A stretch of DNA of 52,155 bases from Mesostigma viride (Eukaryota; Streptophyta; Mesostigmatophyceae; Mesostigmatales; Mesostigmataceae). Location of the stretch: the NCBI GenBank assembly GCA_009746045.1, contig RPFO01002296.1, forward strand, positions 1 to 52,155, written 5' to 3'. Position 1 is the first letter of the stretch, and every line of letters begins with the position of its first letter. Both the position numbers and the translations under genes were made by a program. Below, one piece after another: positions 35,155-44,355 of this stretch. The notes beneath the pieces are model-generated. The model made no database searches. It saw only the letters and a list, made by a program, of their open reading frames with translations, and was not told where the DNA came from.

Positions 35155-35769
35155 TCCCAGCAAAGCCATAGCACACCTTCCGTTTCGACCGCCATGTCGG
35201 CCACTAGTCCGGATAGCTCAATGTGCACCTGACCTTGACACTAATCGCACAAACAGCCACAATTTTGCAAGCAAGAAGACATGGCTACCTCGGCATTTCA
35301 TGAAATGTACTTCGTGAAATGCATTTCGTGAAATGTACTAAGGAACGTGATTGGCCGGCGTTCGCTCGCCAAATCTCGCAAAATGTACTAAGGCACGTGA
35401 TTGGTCCCGCAAAATGTACTAAGGAACGTGATTGGCCGGCGAAGATTCTGTTTGCTGCAATTAAAATTCCCTACAGAATCTTCGCCGGCCAATCACGTTC
35501 CTTAGTACATTTTGCGGGACCAATCACGTGCCTTAGTACATTTTGCGAGATTTGGCGAGCGAACGCCGGCCAATCACGTTCCTTAGTACATTTCACGAAA
35601 TGCATTTCACGAAGTACATTTCATGAAATGCCGAGGTAGCCATGTCTTCTTGCTTGCAAAATTGTGGCTGTTTGTGCGATTAGTGTCAAGGTCAGGTGCA
35701 CATTGAGCTATCCGGACTAGTGGCCGACATGGCGGTCGAAACGGAAGGTGTGCTATGGCTTTGCTGGGA
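35155..35769. repeat. Palindrome with 297-bp arms and 21-bp loop
   Basis: Arms 35155-35451 and 35473-35769 pair base for base by a constant offset (coordinates sum to 70924), from TCCCAGCAAAGCCATAGCAC/its complement to GAAGATTCTG/CAGAATCTTC, with no indel seen. Within each arm ATGTACTAAGGMACGTGATTGG occurs three times. The right arm overlaps the start of the ORF at 35696. Confidence 0.93.
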
Positions 35770-36202
35770 CATAATCGTGGCTATCTGCTTCCTGGCTTTC
35801 GCTATCATGGTGATGGGACACCATGGGAAGCGCAAGTTCGCAGCCATAGTGCTAAGCGGCAGCACCCATGCCGGCAGCCTAGTGACCGACGAGACGTTCG
35901 ACTGTAAGTGCGGCCACGAGTGCATGAAGCCCATTAGAATATCACATCTCCAGGCATTGCGAAGCGCCTGGTTTTCGCCCGGGCGGAAGCAAGAGGACAG
36001 GAAGGCGGCGATAAAGCAGCAGCTGCACCAGGGGGGGTACGACGCCATAACCACGATGTCGTCATCTACTCGTCACAAGTTCGTTCATGGCGCTGGTTTT
36101 CGGTTCGTTCTCGACGGGGGAGTCAAGGATATGAACATAGGGTTTGTGACCCCTTTTCACTTTCGCGTTTCACTTTCGAGGCGGCCTTCAGGCACTGCCT
36201 GA
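35696..36202 (+). CDS. Hypothetical ORF with Cys cluster (168 aa)
   Basis: Starts HIELSGLVADMAVETEGVLW inside the palindrome, then a hydrophobic segment (IIVAICFLAFAIMVMG) and TFDCKCGHECMKPIRISHLQ, followed by RSAWFSPGRKQEDRKAAIKQ and KFVHGAGFRFVLDGGVK. A C-C-C cluster followed by a helical R/Q-rich stretch recalls the N-terminus of the ENY/HGKG transposase-like family, but similarity is weak and the catalytic part is not next to it. A second short frame at 36213-36351 (KLITFDDVLAGLGIAFEHYF) may be a spliced or frameshifted continuation. Confidence 0.4.
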   Translation: MHIELSGLVADMAVETEGVLWLCWDIIVAICFLAFAIMVMGHHGKRKFAAIVLSGSTHAGSLVTDETFDCKCGHECMKPIRISHLQALRSAWFSPGRKQEDRKAAIKQQLHQGGYDAITTMSSSTRHKFVHGAGFRFVLDGGVKDMNIGFVTPFHFRVSLSRRPSGTA

Positions 36203-36674
36203 AAATTAGCAACCACGTTTGGAACTCTTCGGACCACCTGTGAAACTAATCACATTTGATGATGTGCTGGCGGGCCTGGGCATCGCATTTGAGCATTACT
36301 TCGAGCAGGGCTCAACAAGCTCGATTCGCCAACTCAACCCGAAGAAGCCCTAAGCTGCGGTAAGACATATATTTGTGTGGATGGCTCTTGATATCATGCT
36401 GAATTTCTAGTCTTCTCTAGGTGGACAGTTCATGTGCAGCCATACAGGTCATCCATGTGTGTTTTAACCATGTTGCATGTGCCACAGATATTATGAGCAG
36501 TATTTACTAAGTGTGCTGGAGTCGTTGTTGCATGCTTGTTGTATTTCACAGTTCACGCCTGCATGAACGCATCGTTGATACTAATGATTATTCATATTGC
36601 ATGACTGTTCTATTGGGGACGCCGCGCTTGATGTCACAACGTGGCCGAAAGGGTGCATCCACCGCTGACGGCCG

Positions 36675-38390
36675 GTGGGTGAAATCGATGGACGCATTTC
36701 CGAAGAAGCCAGCCGCGGGCCACACCCATGGCGCGGGCGGGGCGCGGGCGGGGGCGGGGGCGGGGGAGAAGGCGCGGGTGCGGGCGCGGGCGCCACCCAA
36801 GACGCGGGCGCGGGCGCGGGCCCGGGCGGGGGCGGGGGCGGGGGCGCAGGCGCCGGCGCGGGTGCGGGCGCGGGCGCCACCCAAGGCGCGCGCGCGGGCG
36901 CGGGCGGGGGTGGGGGCGCAGGCGCCGGCGCGGGTGCGGGCGCGGGCGCCACCGCCGACTTGGATGATGAGCCAGCAACCGAAGCCGAGAGGGAGAGGCA
37001 CCGCTCTTCGAAGGTGTTCGATCTCGAAGTGTTTTGGGGCCCGGATATGACCGTGTATGTCCGCTGGCGCCTAGCCGCATCGGAGACGTTGGTAAATGCA
37101 CCGGTGAACAAGTGGCAGCCCACAGGGCCTAATGGCGAGGCTTGTGACGGGGTCACGCCCATTGGGTACACCCCGCAGGGAGATCCTGTCTATGGGTGCC
37201 TCCTCATAGAGCGTGGCAAGGCCCCCAAAGGAAGTCCTGGTCTAGTGCCGCTTTTTGAATGGGACGAGGGCGGTGCCAGGAGATGTACCTGCGCTAGCCT
37301 TCACAGCCTTTTTCCTGACATCGTCGCCGCTGAGAAGCAGCAGTTGCTGGACGGATGGATTGAGCAGGTGCCAAAGTCCGTGGAGGATGTGCGTGCCAAC
37401 AACGAGAATCTGTTCGACATCATGGAGCAAAAGCTCAAAGAGAAGCGTGAACTGCAAGCGAACAAGGCGGTACCCTTACCGCTGCGATCTGCAGGCGACC
37501 AGTCGGTTGCGCGGGCAACACGAGCACTGAGGCTGCCCATAAAACAAGTAATCTCACACGTCGCTTGCCCTGCCCGCGAGATTCAAGCGCAGATCAACCG
37601 CGCATGTGCGCCCGCTGCGCGAGGGAGCACATCAACGGCAACGCCCGCTTTGCGCACACTGATTTCCGGCAGGCACACCTTCAAGGTGAATGGAAGCCTC
37701 ATACGACGCAGCGACCTACTCGTTGTTAAGCGGCCAGCCGTCACCTGCGGGCAGGGAATGCCGTGGGCACCACACATGCTGGTGAAGGTCCTTGATCTGG
37801 AAGGCGATCGCACGGAGCGTGACAGCATTGTCGCCTCTCCTTACTACGCACCGTCGTGGACGGGCCAGTTTTCTAGAGTGACATTAGGTGGCGGCAGCGC
37901 AGGGATGACGGTCCCCATTTCTGATGTACACCTGCAGCACTGGACAGTGGGCGGTACGGCAGAGGTGCACCAGCCTGAGCTGATCAGTACCGGCAAACTG
38001 TCAGCTGCCACGGTGGCGGCGTTGAAAGAGCACCCGCAGATTGACTTTGAGCATTACAAGACTGCCACCGCCGCCAGGGCAGCAGCAAAGGATGACTGCA
38101 ATGCCTACTTTGCCGAGCATGGAGCACGTGCGCTTATCGGGATGCGCCTGTGTGCCCTGTTTCCGGGGATAGCGAGGAAGAGGGAGCGCTTCCATGGCTG
38201 GGTCACTAAGGTTCAGGAAAGGGGAGGTCACCTGCTCATCAAGGCGATGTGGGCTGATGGGCAGTATGAGGACTATCATGCCCTGGCGGAGGTGACGCAG
38301 TTCGTGTGCGGCTGCCCACACCCAGTCGAGGCATTTGGCCGCGCTCGCTTCTTTCCACAGGAGCTAGGCTGGCACCGTGAACGCAGGTGA
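36675..38390 (+). CDS. Unknown protein with Gly/Ala-rich start (up to 571 aa)
   Basis: The longest clean frame in the 15.7-kb element. The first ~95 residues are Gly/Ala/Arg low complexity from GC-rich repeats (36725-36955). The remaining ~475 residues look like real protein: SSKVFDLEVFWGPDMTVYVR, ACDGVTPIGYTPQGDPVYGC, CASLHSLFPDIVAAEKQQLL, a Lys/Glu helix (FDIMEQKLKEKRELQANK), SGRHTFKVNGSLIRRSDLLV, HYKTATAARAAAKDDCNAYF, GWVTKVQERGGHLLIKAMWA and QFVCGCPHPVEAFGRARFFP. The W.T/VKV...V/I.. pattern near the end recalls SH3/Tudor-like folds. No in-frame ATG occurs before about 37.04 kb, so it may be an exon of a spliced gene. No family recognised. Confidence 0.6.
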   Translation: MGEIDGRISEEASRGPHPWRGRGAGGGGGGGEGAGAGAGATQDAGAGAGPGGGGGGGAGAGAGAGAGATQGARAGAGGGGGAGAGAGAGAGATADLDDEPATEAERERHRSSKVFDLEVFWGPDMTVYVRWRLAASETLVNAPVNKWQPTGPNGEACDGVTPIGYTPQGDPVYGCLLIERGKAPKGSPGLVPLFEWDEGGARRCTCASLHSLFPDIVAAEKQQLLDGWIEQVPKSVEDVRANNENLFDIMEQKLKEKRELQANKAVPLPLRSAGDQSVARATRALRLPIKQVISHVACPAREIQAQINRACAPAARGSTSTATPALRTLISGRHTFKVNGSLIRRSDLLVVKRPAVTCGQGMPWAPHMLVKVLDLEGDRTERDSIVASPYYAPSWTGQFSRVTLGGGSAGMTVPISDVHLQHWTVGGTAEVHQPELISTGKLSAATVAALKEHPQIDFEHYKTATAARAAAKDDCNAYFAEHGARALIGMRLCALFPGIARKRERFHGWVTKVQERGGHLLIKAMWADGQYEDYHALAEVTQFVCGCPHPVEAFGRARFFPQELGWHRERR

Positions 38391-38615
38391 TGGCACCCAC
38401 ATAGACGATGCCGTCCCTGCTGTGCACAGTGACAGTGAAGGCGGGGAGGAGGAGGAAGAGGGAGAGAAAGAGGGGGAGAAAGAGGGGGAGGAGGAGGGGG
38501 AGGAGGGAGAGGGGGAGGGAGAGGGGGAGGGAGAATGGGAGGGGGGGGGAGGAGGAAGAGGGAGAGGGAGAGGGAGAGGAGGATGCGGAATGGGAGCCGG
38601 GGATGACTGGTAGAT
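38391..38615 (+). other. GA-rich tract, possible acidic C-terminal exon
   Basis: Purine-rich repeats (GAGGGA type, 38440-38585). In one frame they code SDSEGGEEEEE and further Glu/Gly. A donor-like CGCAG|GTGATG lies at 38387, so it may be intron or a coding tail. Confidence 0.4.
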
Positions 38616-38995
38616 GAGACGGTGCCATCTACCGGCGCATGGAATGAAGTGGTAGACAAGTTTACTCATGGTTGTCGGCAAGTAGAGCATGCACGCCTGG
38701 CCTAGCTGAATTTAAATCAATGAGTTGAGTTTGGAGAGGCTGCATTTTGCTTGGATGAAGAATGTGTTAGCATGGCCAAACTTTTATGGCTTGTAGCCAA
38801 ATCCTCTTGGGGTATGTGCACAGTGTACTAGCGGTGTTGTGCAATTGCGAGGATTCCTGTCTTGTAGCGATGTGGCCTCTCACCCTGCAGCCTGGTAGAT
38901 GTGTTGGCATGCAGCCACCCATCATTGGTCATCCGATCTGGTGTGATTTGCATTTGCACACCTTGTATTAAGGCCATGATATGATGATGTCTTGT
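38616..38995. other. No feature seen
   Basis: Unique sequence between the ORF and the right satellite region. Confidence 0.5.
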
Positions 38996-39640
38996 TATTT
39001 TTAATGTGTATATGCGAAAAGAGGCATAATATGCTTGTATATAGTGCTAGCAAATGTCACTACCTTTACCTATGCCTGACCTTACAAGTTGAGGATGGTC
39101 TAATGTAGTGGCAAACAGGTTATTTACAACAATTCACAGTTTTCTGACATAGTTTGAGGCAACTATACTTACCAAAATGCTTGAAAAAGGCAAAAATTGC
39201 ACCATTTATGCTAGCAAACGTCACTATTTTGAGATCAAACTGGGCCCAAACTTGGCCCATGGTCTAATCTAGTGGTGTTTAGGTTGCTTCCAACATTTCA
39301 TAGCTTTCTGACATAGTTTGATATTGTTTAGTAGCTTACACTGAGCAAAATGCTTGAAAATGGCAAAAATGCAGTATTTATGCTAGCAAACGTCACTATT
39401 TTGAGTTCAGATTGACCCCAAACTTTGTGCATGGTCTATTCTAGTGGTAATTAGGTTGCTTGCAAATATCCATGATGGTTTGACGTGATTTAGTACTGTT
39501 TCCTATTTATTACTATTTAATTTAACAAAAAATGACAAAAATGTACCTTCATTGCTAGCAAATGTCACCAAGATGACGTCCGATCGATACCAAACTTTGT
39601 ACGAGGTCTATTTTGGTTGCAAACATCATGCATGACAATT
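38996..39640 (-). repeat. Diverged ~170-bp repeats, inner right arm
   Basis: Four units marked by GCTAGCAAAYGTCAC at about 39047, 39210, 39381 and 39556. Shared words CATGGTCTA and near-equal period suggest that they are old members of the 173-bp family. Confidence 0.6.
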
Positions 39641-39699
39641 TTCAGCATAAAAAGACAAACTTCGGTACGAAGTACATTTTGCGTGCTGGAGTACATTCT

Positions 39700-40935
39700 T
39701 AATGGCTGGTAGGGAGAATCCAGCTCGATATGAGCTCATTTGGTCATGATTCCTATTTATTTCGTGTAAGAAAACGATGAAAATGGCGTAAAACTGCATA
39801 TTTATACTGTCACATGTCACCATTTGAGCTCATAATGAGCCCAATTTTTGTAGGTGGTGTAGTATTATGGTTTAAATGTTGCTTGCAAGAATCCTGGCAG
39901 CTCGATATGAGTTCATTTGGTCATGATTCCTATTAGTTTCATGTAAGAAACCGGTGCAAATGACGAAAAGCTGCATATTTACACTGTCACATGTCACCAT
40001 TTGAGCTCAGAATGAGCCCAATTTTTGTGGGTGGTCTATTTTCATGGTCTAGATGCTGCTTGCAAGAATCCAGCCTGAAATGAGTTCATTTGTTCACTAT
40101 TCATATTTGTTTCATGTCAGAAAAGGGGGAAAATGACGAAAAACTGCACATGTATGCTGTCACATGTCACCATTTGAGCTCAGAATGAGCCCAATTTTTG
40201 TGGGTGGTCTATTTTCATGGTCTAGATGCTGCCTGCAAGAATCCAGCCTGAAATGAGTTCATTTGTCCACTATTCATATTTGTTTCATGTAAGAAAAGGG
40301 GGAAAATGACGAAAAAATGCACATGTATGCTGTCACATGTCACCATTTGAGCTCAGAATGAGCCCAATTTTTGTGGGTGGTCTATTTTCATGGTCTAGAT
40401 GCTGCCTGCAAGAATCCAGCCTGAAATGAGTTCATTTGTCCACTATTCATATTTGTTTCATGTAAGAAAAGGGGGAAAATGACGAAAAACTGCACATGTA
40501 TGCTGTCACATGTCACCATTTGAGCTCAGAATGAGCCCAATTTTTGTGGGTGGTCTATTTGCACGGTCTACATGCTGCCTGCAAGAATCCAGCCTGAAAT
40601 GAGTTCATTTGTCCACTATTCATATTTGTTTCATGTAAGAAAAGGGGGAAAATGACGAAAAACTGCACATGTATGCTGTCACATGTCACCATTTGAGCTC
40701 AGAATGAGCCCAATTTTTGTGGGTGGTCTATTTTCATGGTCTAGATGCTGCCTGCAAGAATCCAGCCTGATATGAGTTCATTTGTTCACTATTCATATTT
40801 GTTTCATGTAAGAAAAGGGGGAAAATGACGAAAAACTGCACATGTATGCTGTCACATGTCACCATTTGAGCTCAGAATGAGCCCAATTTTCGTGGGTGGT
40901 CTATTTTCATGGTCTACATGCTGCCTGCAACAGTC
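39700..40935 (-). repeat. 173-bp satellite array, right arm
   Basis: Seven units (GGTCTATT-type anchors at 39856, 40033, 40206, 40379, 40552, 40725, 40898). They are the reverse complement of the left-arm unit. The outer five are near identical; the inner two are diverged. Confidence 0.95.
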
Positions 40936-40991
40936 CAGCTTTAGGTACCCTCAGATCTGAAAGATTTTTTTTTTACTCATTTGAAGACTTG

Positions 40992-41022
40992 TGAAATTGA
41001 GCAAACACCTATGAATCCCCTC
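40992..41022 (-). repeat. Right TIR of the 15.7-kb element
   Basis: Ends CACCTATGAATCCCCTC. Bases 40935-40991 inside it are unique, with a T10 run. Confidence 0.9.
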
Positions 41023-41260
41023 CTGCTGAGAGGCCATGTGTACCCTAGCTATAGCCTAGCCACATACCTTCCGGCACCCCATATGTCATGCAGGCCTTCT
41101 ACTAGGCCCTCTCCTCAAGCCCCCCCTGGGTGCCTGTGCTTGTTTAGGAGGCATGAACCATCATGGAGGTGCAGGTGCACCTAGTGCACCCAGAGCAGGT
41201 GATAGTTGTACATCCTACACCTGCAGGTTGTCGCCCTGATTGTATTACAAACCCATAGAT

Positions 41261-41521
41261 TCTGATCAGACACTCCGCAAAGGTGAAAACCTTTGCGTTC
41301 AGTGCCAGGCCGCGGAAAACGCGGAAAACGCGATCTGCAAATGAATCCGACCGGAATCGAACTGGGGACCTCTCGCACCAATTTTGCTGACTATAGGACG
41401 GACGTCTCCGGATACCATGGCATCGCCAACTTACACCTACAGTCATCCGCAAAAGTTCTCCTGTCCGGGGAGTGATGCAAGCCTTTCGGATTTGGTACTA
41501 GATAAATCACTCGAGATCTGT
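41261..41521 (-). mobile_element. SINE-like insertion with a Pol III B-box motif
   Basis: 261 bp in the 3' UTR of element B, TSD CCATAGAT (41253-41260, 41522-41529); element A shows the empty site. The minus strand carries GGTCCCCAGTTCGATTCC (41353 region), a B-box match; an A box is uncertain. No clear tail or TIR. A tRNA-derived SINE is likeliest; a hAT-type MITE (8-bp TSD) is the alternative. Confidence 0.65.
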
Positions 41522-41559
41522 CCATAGATGCCCCTTTCTCAGGGCTATGTGTTACATAT

Positions 41560-41573
41560 GCTCCCCACGGAGC
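41560..41573 (+). other. 3'-end hairpin of element B
   Basis: Stem GCTCC/GGAGC, loop CCAC, then the TTAATTAATTAATTAAT tail. Confidence 0.8.
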
Positions 41574-41635
41574 TATGATTTTAATTAATTAATTAATACA
41601 TGGCCACGTCACTAAGCTTCTAGTCTACACTACTG

Positions 41636-42030
41636 CTATATATTCCCTAGGCTGGGGTGGCTGGGGTGGCTGGGGCGGCAGGGGTCGCCTGCCAGGGCTT
41701 GTGGGCGACGTAGATGTCCGCCCCCTTCCAGTAGACCGGCTTCTGCCCCGCCGTCTGCCGAAGCTGGAGGTAGGTCGGCCATAACTCCCGTCGCCGTTGT
41801 TGCTGCGTCAAGGTCAAGTCGTCGTCCAGCGTGTAGGCGGTCCCCCCAAGCCGCTTGCGACACTTGAGGAACTCCATCTTATCCGCCATGGTGTCAAAGG
41901 TGAGGAGCAAGGGGGAGGGGCCGGCCTTACCCCGCGAGCGGGGAAGGCGGGTCACCCCCCGCGGCTTGCCCTTACCAGTGATAGCCATGGGGACAAGGAT
42001 TTTGTTCTCAAACGCCATGGCAAGGGTCTC
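41636..42030 (-). pseudogene. ORF1p-like protein, C-terminal fragment (element A)
   Basis: Codes FENKILVPMAITGKGKPRG, a basic LPRSRGKAG segment, LLLTFDTMADKMEFLKCRK, YTLDDDLTLTQQQRRRELWP and KPVYWKGADIYV, ending in a short A/T/P tail. It is nearly the same as the C-terminus of element B. The pattern (LLTF..., K.LKCRK, DDDL..., RR.LWP) matches the RNA-binding C-terminal half of L1-type ORF1p. The N-terminal two thirds are missing through 5' truncation. Confidence 0.85.
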
Positions 42031-42099
42031 GGGGGTGATGCGAGGGAGATGCGATGGTCCACATCAACCTCGCAGCTGGGGAGCAGGCTGCCCAGCAGC

Positions 42100-43994
42100 T
42101 TAAGGGGACGTGGCGCGCCGAATATTTTCCGCGCCAAAAAATTCGCGGTACCGTCCGTACGGTGTATAATGTGTGCCCGGACCGCTCAACCCTCGGGGAA
42201 GTGGCCATGGCGGCATGCCTTTATGCAATATTAATCGATATGGCACGTAAACAGCTAGAAAAAATGCTTGAATTTCGCAGAAGATTAGTCGATGACCTCA
42301 TTTCATGGCGGAAAGTTTACGGTTTGCAATATCGCTAATTTCTCGAACGGCTACGGGCGCGGGGGTCCAGGATATAATTTCTCTTGCAGATCATGAAATT
42401 TAATGCAGGTTTACGGCAGCTATTGTGAGGCAACGTAGGCTCTAAAGAGCGATTATGAAGCTAACTTAATGGTGTTGTCGAGTTTGTGCCGAAGCTTCCC
42501 GGTTTCTTTTACATTTCCGGCATTCAAGGTAAGAACCTACGCAGGCCTGCGCATGTCGCCTTCGACGTATTCACGGAAGGCGCACCTTCCTTGTTCGCCT
42601 GATCAATGGATGATGTCTTTTATTGTTCGAGCTTGTGTGCCAGTTTATGCATGAAACATTTCCACGCAGGCAGGTGCATTAACGTCGGCCTTTCGCCTTT
42701 TTTTCGGGCAGTTTCCCTGCAGGAAGCGCTCCATTTCTTTCGGTTGCATCGTCAGATTCCTAGCTATTTCGTACAATTTCGTGTAGTTTGTGGCTGGCAT
42801 GCTAAATGCGCCGAGGTCAAGTTGTTGGTAATGTGTTGACATTTGTTTTCCATAATCCTTTGGACGTGAGCTTGCTCAGACGCTTTGTTATGTGCCGGAT
42901 CTGACACGCCTGTTTTAGTAACGACATCCGGCATGTGCCTAGAGGCTAACAAGCTGGCATCAGCTTCTTAGCGAATTGCCCTATTGGAAAGGAAGGTGAG
43001 AGTGGTTCTTTTGCTGGCCATACTGCATGAGTGGCATTGCATTAGATAGGTGTTTCCATTGCTTTCCTTGAGCGATAAACATTCAGACTTCCCTGCTATG
43101 TGTGCAGCAAGGCAAGCTGGATAGGATGTGAATGCTTGGCAGACAACATGTATGAATTGCTGCCAAGTTTGCAGCCTGCAGTTGCCTCTATTGCTTGGGC
43201 ACTCTTTCTAAGGTTTTTACACGTATACTTGCTGAGTTCTTGGCATAAATTTACATGGTAACCTTGGGCTGAGCTTAGTGTATGCTCTCTTGGTGCGTGT
43301 ATGCCTAGCGATGGTGTTGCTATGTGCACGCTGGCAAGGCTGGCCATGCTGAGGGCAGGGGAGGGCAGATGAGGTGCCTAGCCTTTTCTTATGTTGTGTG
43401 ATCGAGTTGGGCATGTTTTTTGGCTTCTTGGATGGAAAACATGATGTCTAGGTGGCCTTATACACAGAAAAACCTCATTTAGCGTATGTTCAGGTTTTAG
43501 CACGCAAAACCTTATAACTTGAGCTAGACTTGTCGGAATGACCTGGGACTTGGACCACTGCTGTCCCCCTGTTAGCCGGATTTTCGCTTGATTTTGTGGC
43601 CTTATCTGAAGTGTTGATGATATGTTTATTCCCAATGTCCGGTAAAAAAAGACCTGTTTTGCGGGAAAATTAATAACTGTTCAAGGTTTTGCCATTTCCA
43701 TGATGTAAATAGCTCAGCAAGCTACACACTCAGGGAACTACAAATGGTTGATTTTTGGTTGCCAACAAATGTGTGCATTGGCTGGGGCATACCCAGCCCT
43801 AATTAGCGTCTTTTTCTATTTATAGCGCAATATTGGCGTATACTTGGGGGTAGTACCCCCAACAAGTGCATGGACAACTCACAAGAGATGTTATTTAGTG
43901 CCCGCAATCATATTTCAGCATTGTGCAAATGAATTTCAAGTGTTATTACCATACTTCAATTTTTAAGGGTTTTGGGGTGCCACCTCCCCCTTAA
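42100..43994 (+). mobile_element. TTAA-target DNA transposon E2 (non-autonomous)
   Basis: Body 42104-43990 (1887 bp) with TTAA on each side. Ends GGGGACGTGGC and (reverse complement) GGGGGAGGTGGC. It sits in LINE-B RT; removal with one TTAA restores the codons for RDRVKLLGSLL. It shares the subterminal AATATTTTCCGCGCC region, the GGCCATGGCG box and GGGGGTAGTACCCCCAAC with E1. No transposase. Confidence 0.92.
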
Positions 43995-44355
43995 CGCGGT
44001 CCCGATACAGGACTCGAGAGCCGTCTAGGAGATAGAGGGGCGGCGGTGAGTTGGTGAGCCCAACCGCCAGGGCCTCTGTCTTCTTGCTGACCTCAAGCCC
44101 CACTGCACGGGCCTCGAGAGCCAGGCAGTCAAGCCATGTCTGCACGTGCCCAGTGTCCTCGAAGAGGGTGGTGTCGTCTGCGTAGATGATGTCTGCCAGC
44201 CGAATCTCCGTGTCCGCACCGCCATGCCAGAATTTGTTAGCAACCTGCACTCCTGGTTCCCTGCCCACGTACCACCAATGCACTACCAATCTATCAATCG
44301 TACAATACAACGACTTAACGCCAACAGAAACTCGCCTCCAAAACTATATATTCAT
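43991..44355 (-). pseudogene. LINE-B reverse transcriptase core (YADD)
   Basis: Minus-strand reading contains GVQVANKFWHGG, then LADIIYADDTTLF with the YADD catalytic motif at 44173-44184, then LDCLALEARAVGLEVSKKTEAL, matching RT palm and thumb layout of non-LTR retrotransposons. Upstream, RRVSVGV may be the remnant of the GVKQG region, followed by a short deletion. The frame continues through the TTAA site into 42103-42040 once E2 is removed. It is a 5'-truncated fragment that cannot act alone. Confidence 0.88.

Larger units (their letters stand above)
25293..41022. mobile_element. 15.7-kb TIR element with inverted 173-bp satellite arms
   Basis: TIRs of 31 bp (one mismatch) at 25293-25323 and 40992-41022, beginning GAGGGGATTCATA; TSD CTG at 25290-25292 and 41023-41025. 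The flanks rejoin to ACTCCCTGCTGAG, the sequence seen intact in element A. Inside the TIRs both ends carry arrays of the same 173-bp satellite in opposite orientation. The interior holds unfamiliar ORFs on both strands, a long palindrome and hexamer arrays. CTG fits the CWG class of PIF/Harbinger TSDs, but no Harbinger transposase or Myb partner was recognised. Confidence 0.87.
10389..41595 (+). mobile_element. ORF1-only retroelement B, full length but split by three insertions
   Basis: Pieces: 10389-11196, 24279-25292, 41026-41260 and 41530-41595, about 2.1 kb together. TSD ATACATGGCCA lies at 10378-10388 and 41596-41606 (the first AT could be tail). Layout: variable 5' leader, conserved 5' UTR from about 10560 (CCACGAGGTAGCCATGGC), one ORF, a 3' UTR, the hairpin at 41560-41573 and a TTAATTAATTAATTAAT tail. 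It carries no reverse transcriptase, so it must be moved by another element. Confidence 0.9.
10003..42039 (-). mobile_element. ORF1-only retroelement A, 5'-truncated, split by element B
   Basis: Minus strand, in two parts: 42039-41607 (C-terminal ORF1 and start of the 3' UTR) and 10377-10003 (rest of the 3' UTR, hairpin, ATTAATTAATTAA tail). The TSD is GCGAGGGAGAT at 42040-42050 and 9992-10002, inside LINE-B RT. The halves join at ATACATGGCCA, the target of element B. Confidence 0.88.
9290..44355 (-). mobile_element. LINE-B, minus copy, interrupted by nested insertions
   Basis: Pieces, read on minus: about 44355-43991, then 42103-42040, then 10002 to about 9290. Between them lie TTAA element E2 and ORF1-only element A. 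When both insertions are removed, the reverse transcriptase reads RVK|LLGSLLPSCEVDVDHRISLA|WHALRQYRALWRKPLG without a break. The 3' UTR (9404 to about 9290) matches the 3' UTR of the plus copy at 51.42-51.50 kb. The copy is 5'-truncated inside the RT domain; no endonuclease is present. It is the outermost and oldest layer of the nest. Confidence 0.88.

Noticed and set aside
25293-41022. Polinton/Maverick or giant-virus-like element, because of its ~16-kb size and TIRs
   Set aside because: The TSD is 3 bp, and no polymerase B, integrase, ATPase or capsid-like ORF is seen.
25293-41022. Helitron
   Set aside because: It has TIRs and a TSD, both absent from Helitrons, and no Rep/helicase.
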